DNA from: Erysipelothrix anatis
Lineage (GTDB): Bacteria; Bacillota_I; Bacilli_A; Erysipelotrichales; Erysipelotrichaceae
Direction: 5' to 3'
Assembly: GCF_009828745.1 (NCBI RefSeq)
Contig: NZ_WTSX01000014.1
Span: forward strand, 1-61,977
Length of the DNA: 61,977 nucleotides
Made by a program: the position numbers and the translations under genes. A model generated the notes under the pieces. That model did no database searches and was not told the DNA's origin. It saw only the letters and a program-made list of their open reading frames with translations. Positions 61,891 to 61,977 of the stretch are shown here, in pieces. Within the stretch, counting starts at the first letter, position 1. Each line of letters starts with the position of its first letter.

Positions 61891-61977
61891 TTAGGATGAA
61901 GCCAACCGATAATTAACGGGAGACTGATATCCTAGCTTTTCTTGTATTCGATTTTCATTGTAATATTTTAAATAGTC
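61891..61977 (-). mobile_element. IS3-family transposase, C-terminal fragment (cut by window edge)
   Basis: The last 28 codons and stop of a minus-strand frame are visible: DYLKYYNENRIQEKLGYQSP followed by VNYRLASS. This is the characteristic end of IS3-family (IS150-type) OrfB/DDE transposases (YNxxRxQxKLGxxSPxxYR). The rest lies beyond position 61977. Whether the element is intact cannot be told. Confidence 0.85.

Overview
The window comes from a low-GC Gram-positive bacterium. Gene order follows Bacillota patterns (trmB–M42 peptidase–murC–DUF948–ccpA; rpsB–tsf–pyrH–frr–uppS–cdsA–rseP; rpsP–khpA–rimM–trmD; ypmB–dnaD–nth). A SAM-I riboswitch precedes metK, there is an LPxTG surface protein, and the SD sequences are strong GGAGG types. 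My best guess is Erysipelotrichia, perhaps Erysipelothrix. This rests on overall resemblance and was not tested by a search. Most of the window is ordinary chromosomal core, with accessory stretches at about 16.5-24 kb, 27.7-29.4 kb and 43.9-56.7 kb and an insertion sequence at the right edge.

Layout. 0-3.4 kb: an SseB-like gene, metK behind a SAM-I riboswitch, and tmcAL. 3.5-10 kb: one dense operon, trmB–M42 peptidase–lipoprotein–ISPxFG protein–murC–DUF948 protein–helical protein–ccpA. 10-16.5 kb: a Nudix hydrolase with an unusual structured leader, mnmM, a def–rnj–phosphoesterase operon in which the phosphoesterase looks catalytically dead, and ftsW–rsmD. 16.5-24 kb: licD with a P-type ATPase, a cysteine-rich GDCCVxC protein behind a cop-box-like operator, DNA polymerase IV with a small partner, small membrane proteins including a VanZ homologue, and tRNA-Trp. 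24-29.4 kb: pyrR, a glycosyltransferase–RecX fusion, yhaM, a DUF2785 protein and a HEAT-like protein. 29.6-42.3 kb: ribosomal, tRNA-modification, CoA, lipid and cell-wall genes. 42.4-56.7 kb: a 6-phospho-beta-glycosidase, a 2649-residue LPxTG adhesin, an HlyIII protein, and a secreted glucosaminidase carrying a dockerin next to a membrane-anchored Ig/cohesin-like protein. 56.7-61.8 kb: ypmB-like–dnaD–nth–murF–ddl–alr, followed by the 3' end of an IS3-family transposase.

How the genes work together. Peptidoglycan synthesis is well represented: alr and ddl make D-Ala-D-Ala, murF and murC build the stem peptide, ftsW polymerises, dacA trims, and uppS makes the lipid carrier. PanT, CoaX, CoaB and CoaC take pantothenate from the medium to 4'-phosphopantetheine. 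Surface building is done by the adhesin, the GH73 enzyme and its neighbour, LicD, and the GT4 enzyme.

The most unusual items are the in-frame fusion of a diacylglycerol-type glycosyltransferase to a complete RecX, the dockerin glucosaminidase paired with an anchored possible receptor, the Nudix leader whose C-rich loop is complementary to the Shine-Dalgarno, the metal-site-less phosphoesterase, and an endonuclease III without its iron-sulfur cysteines.
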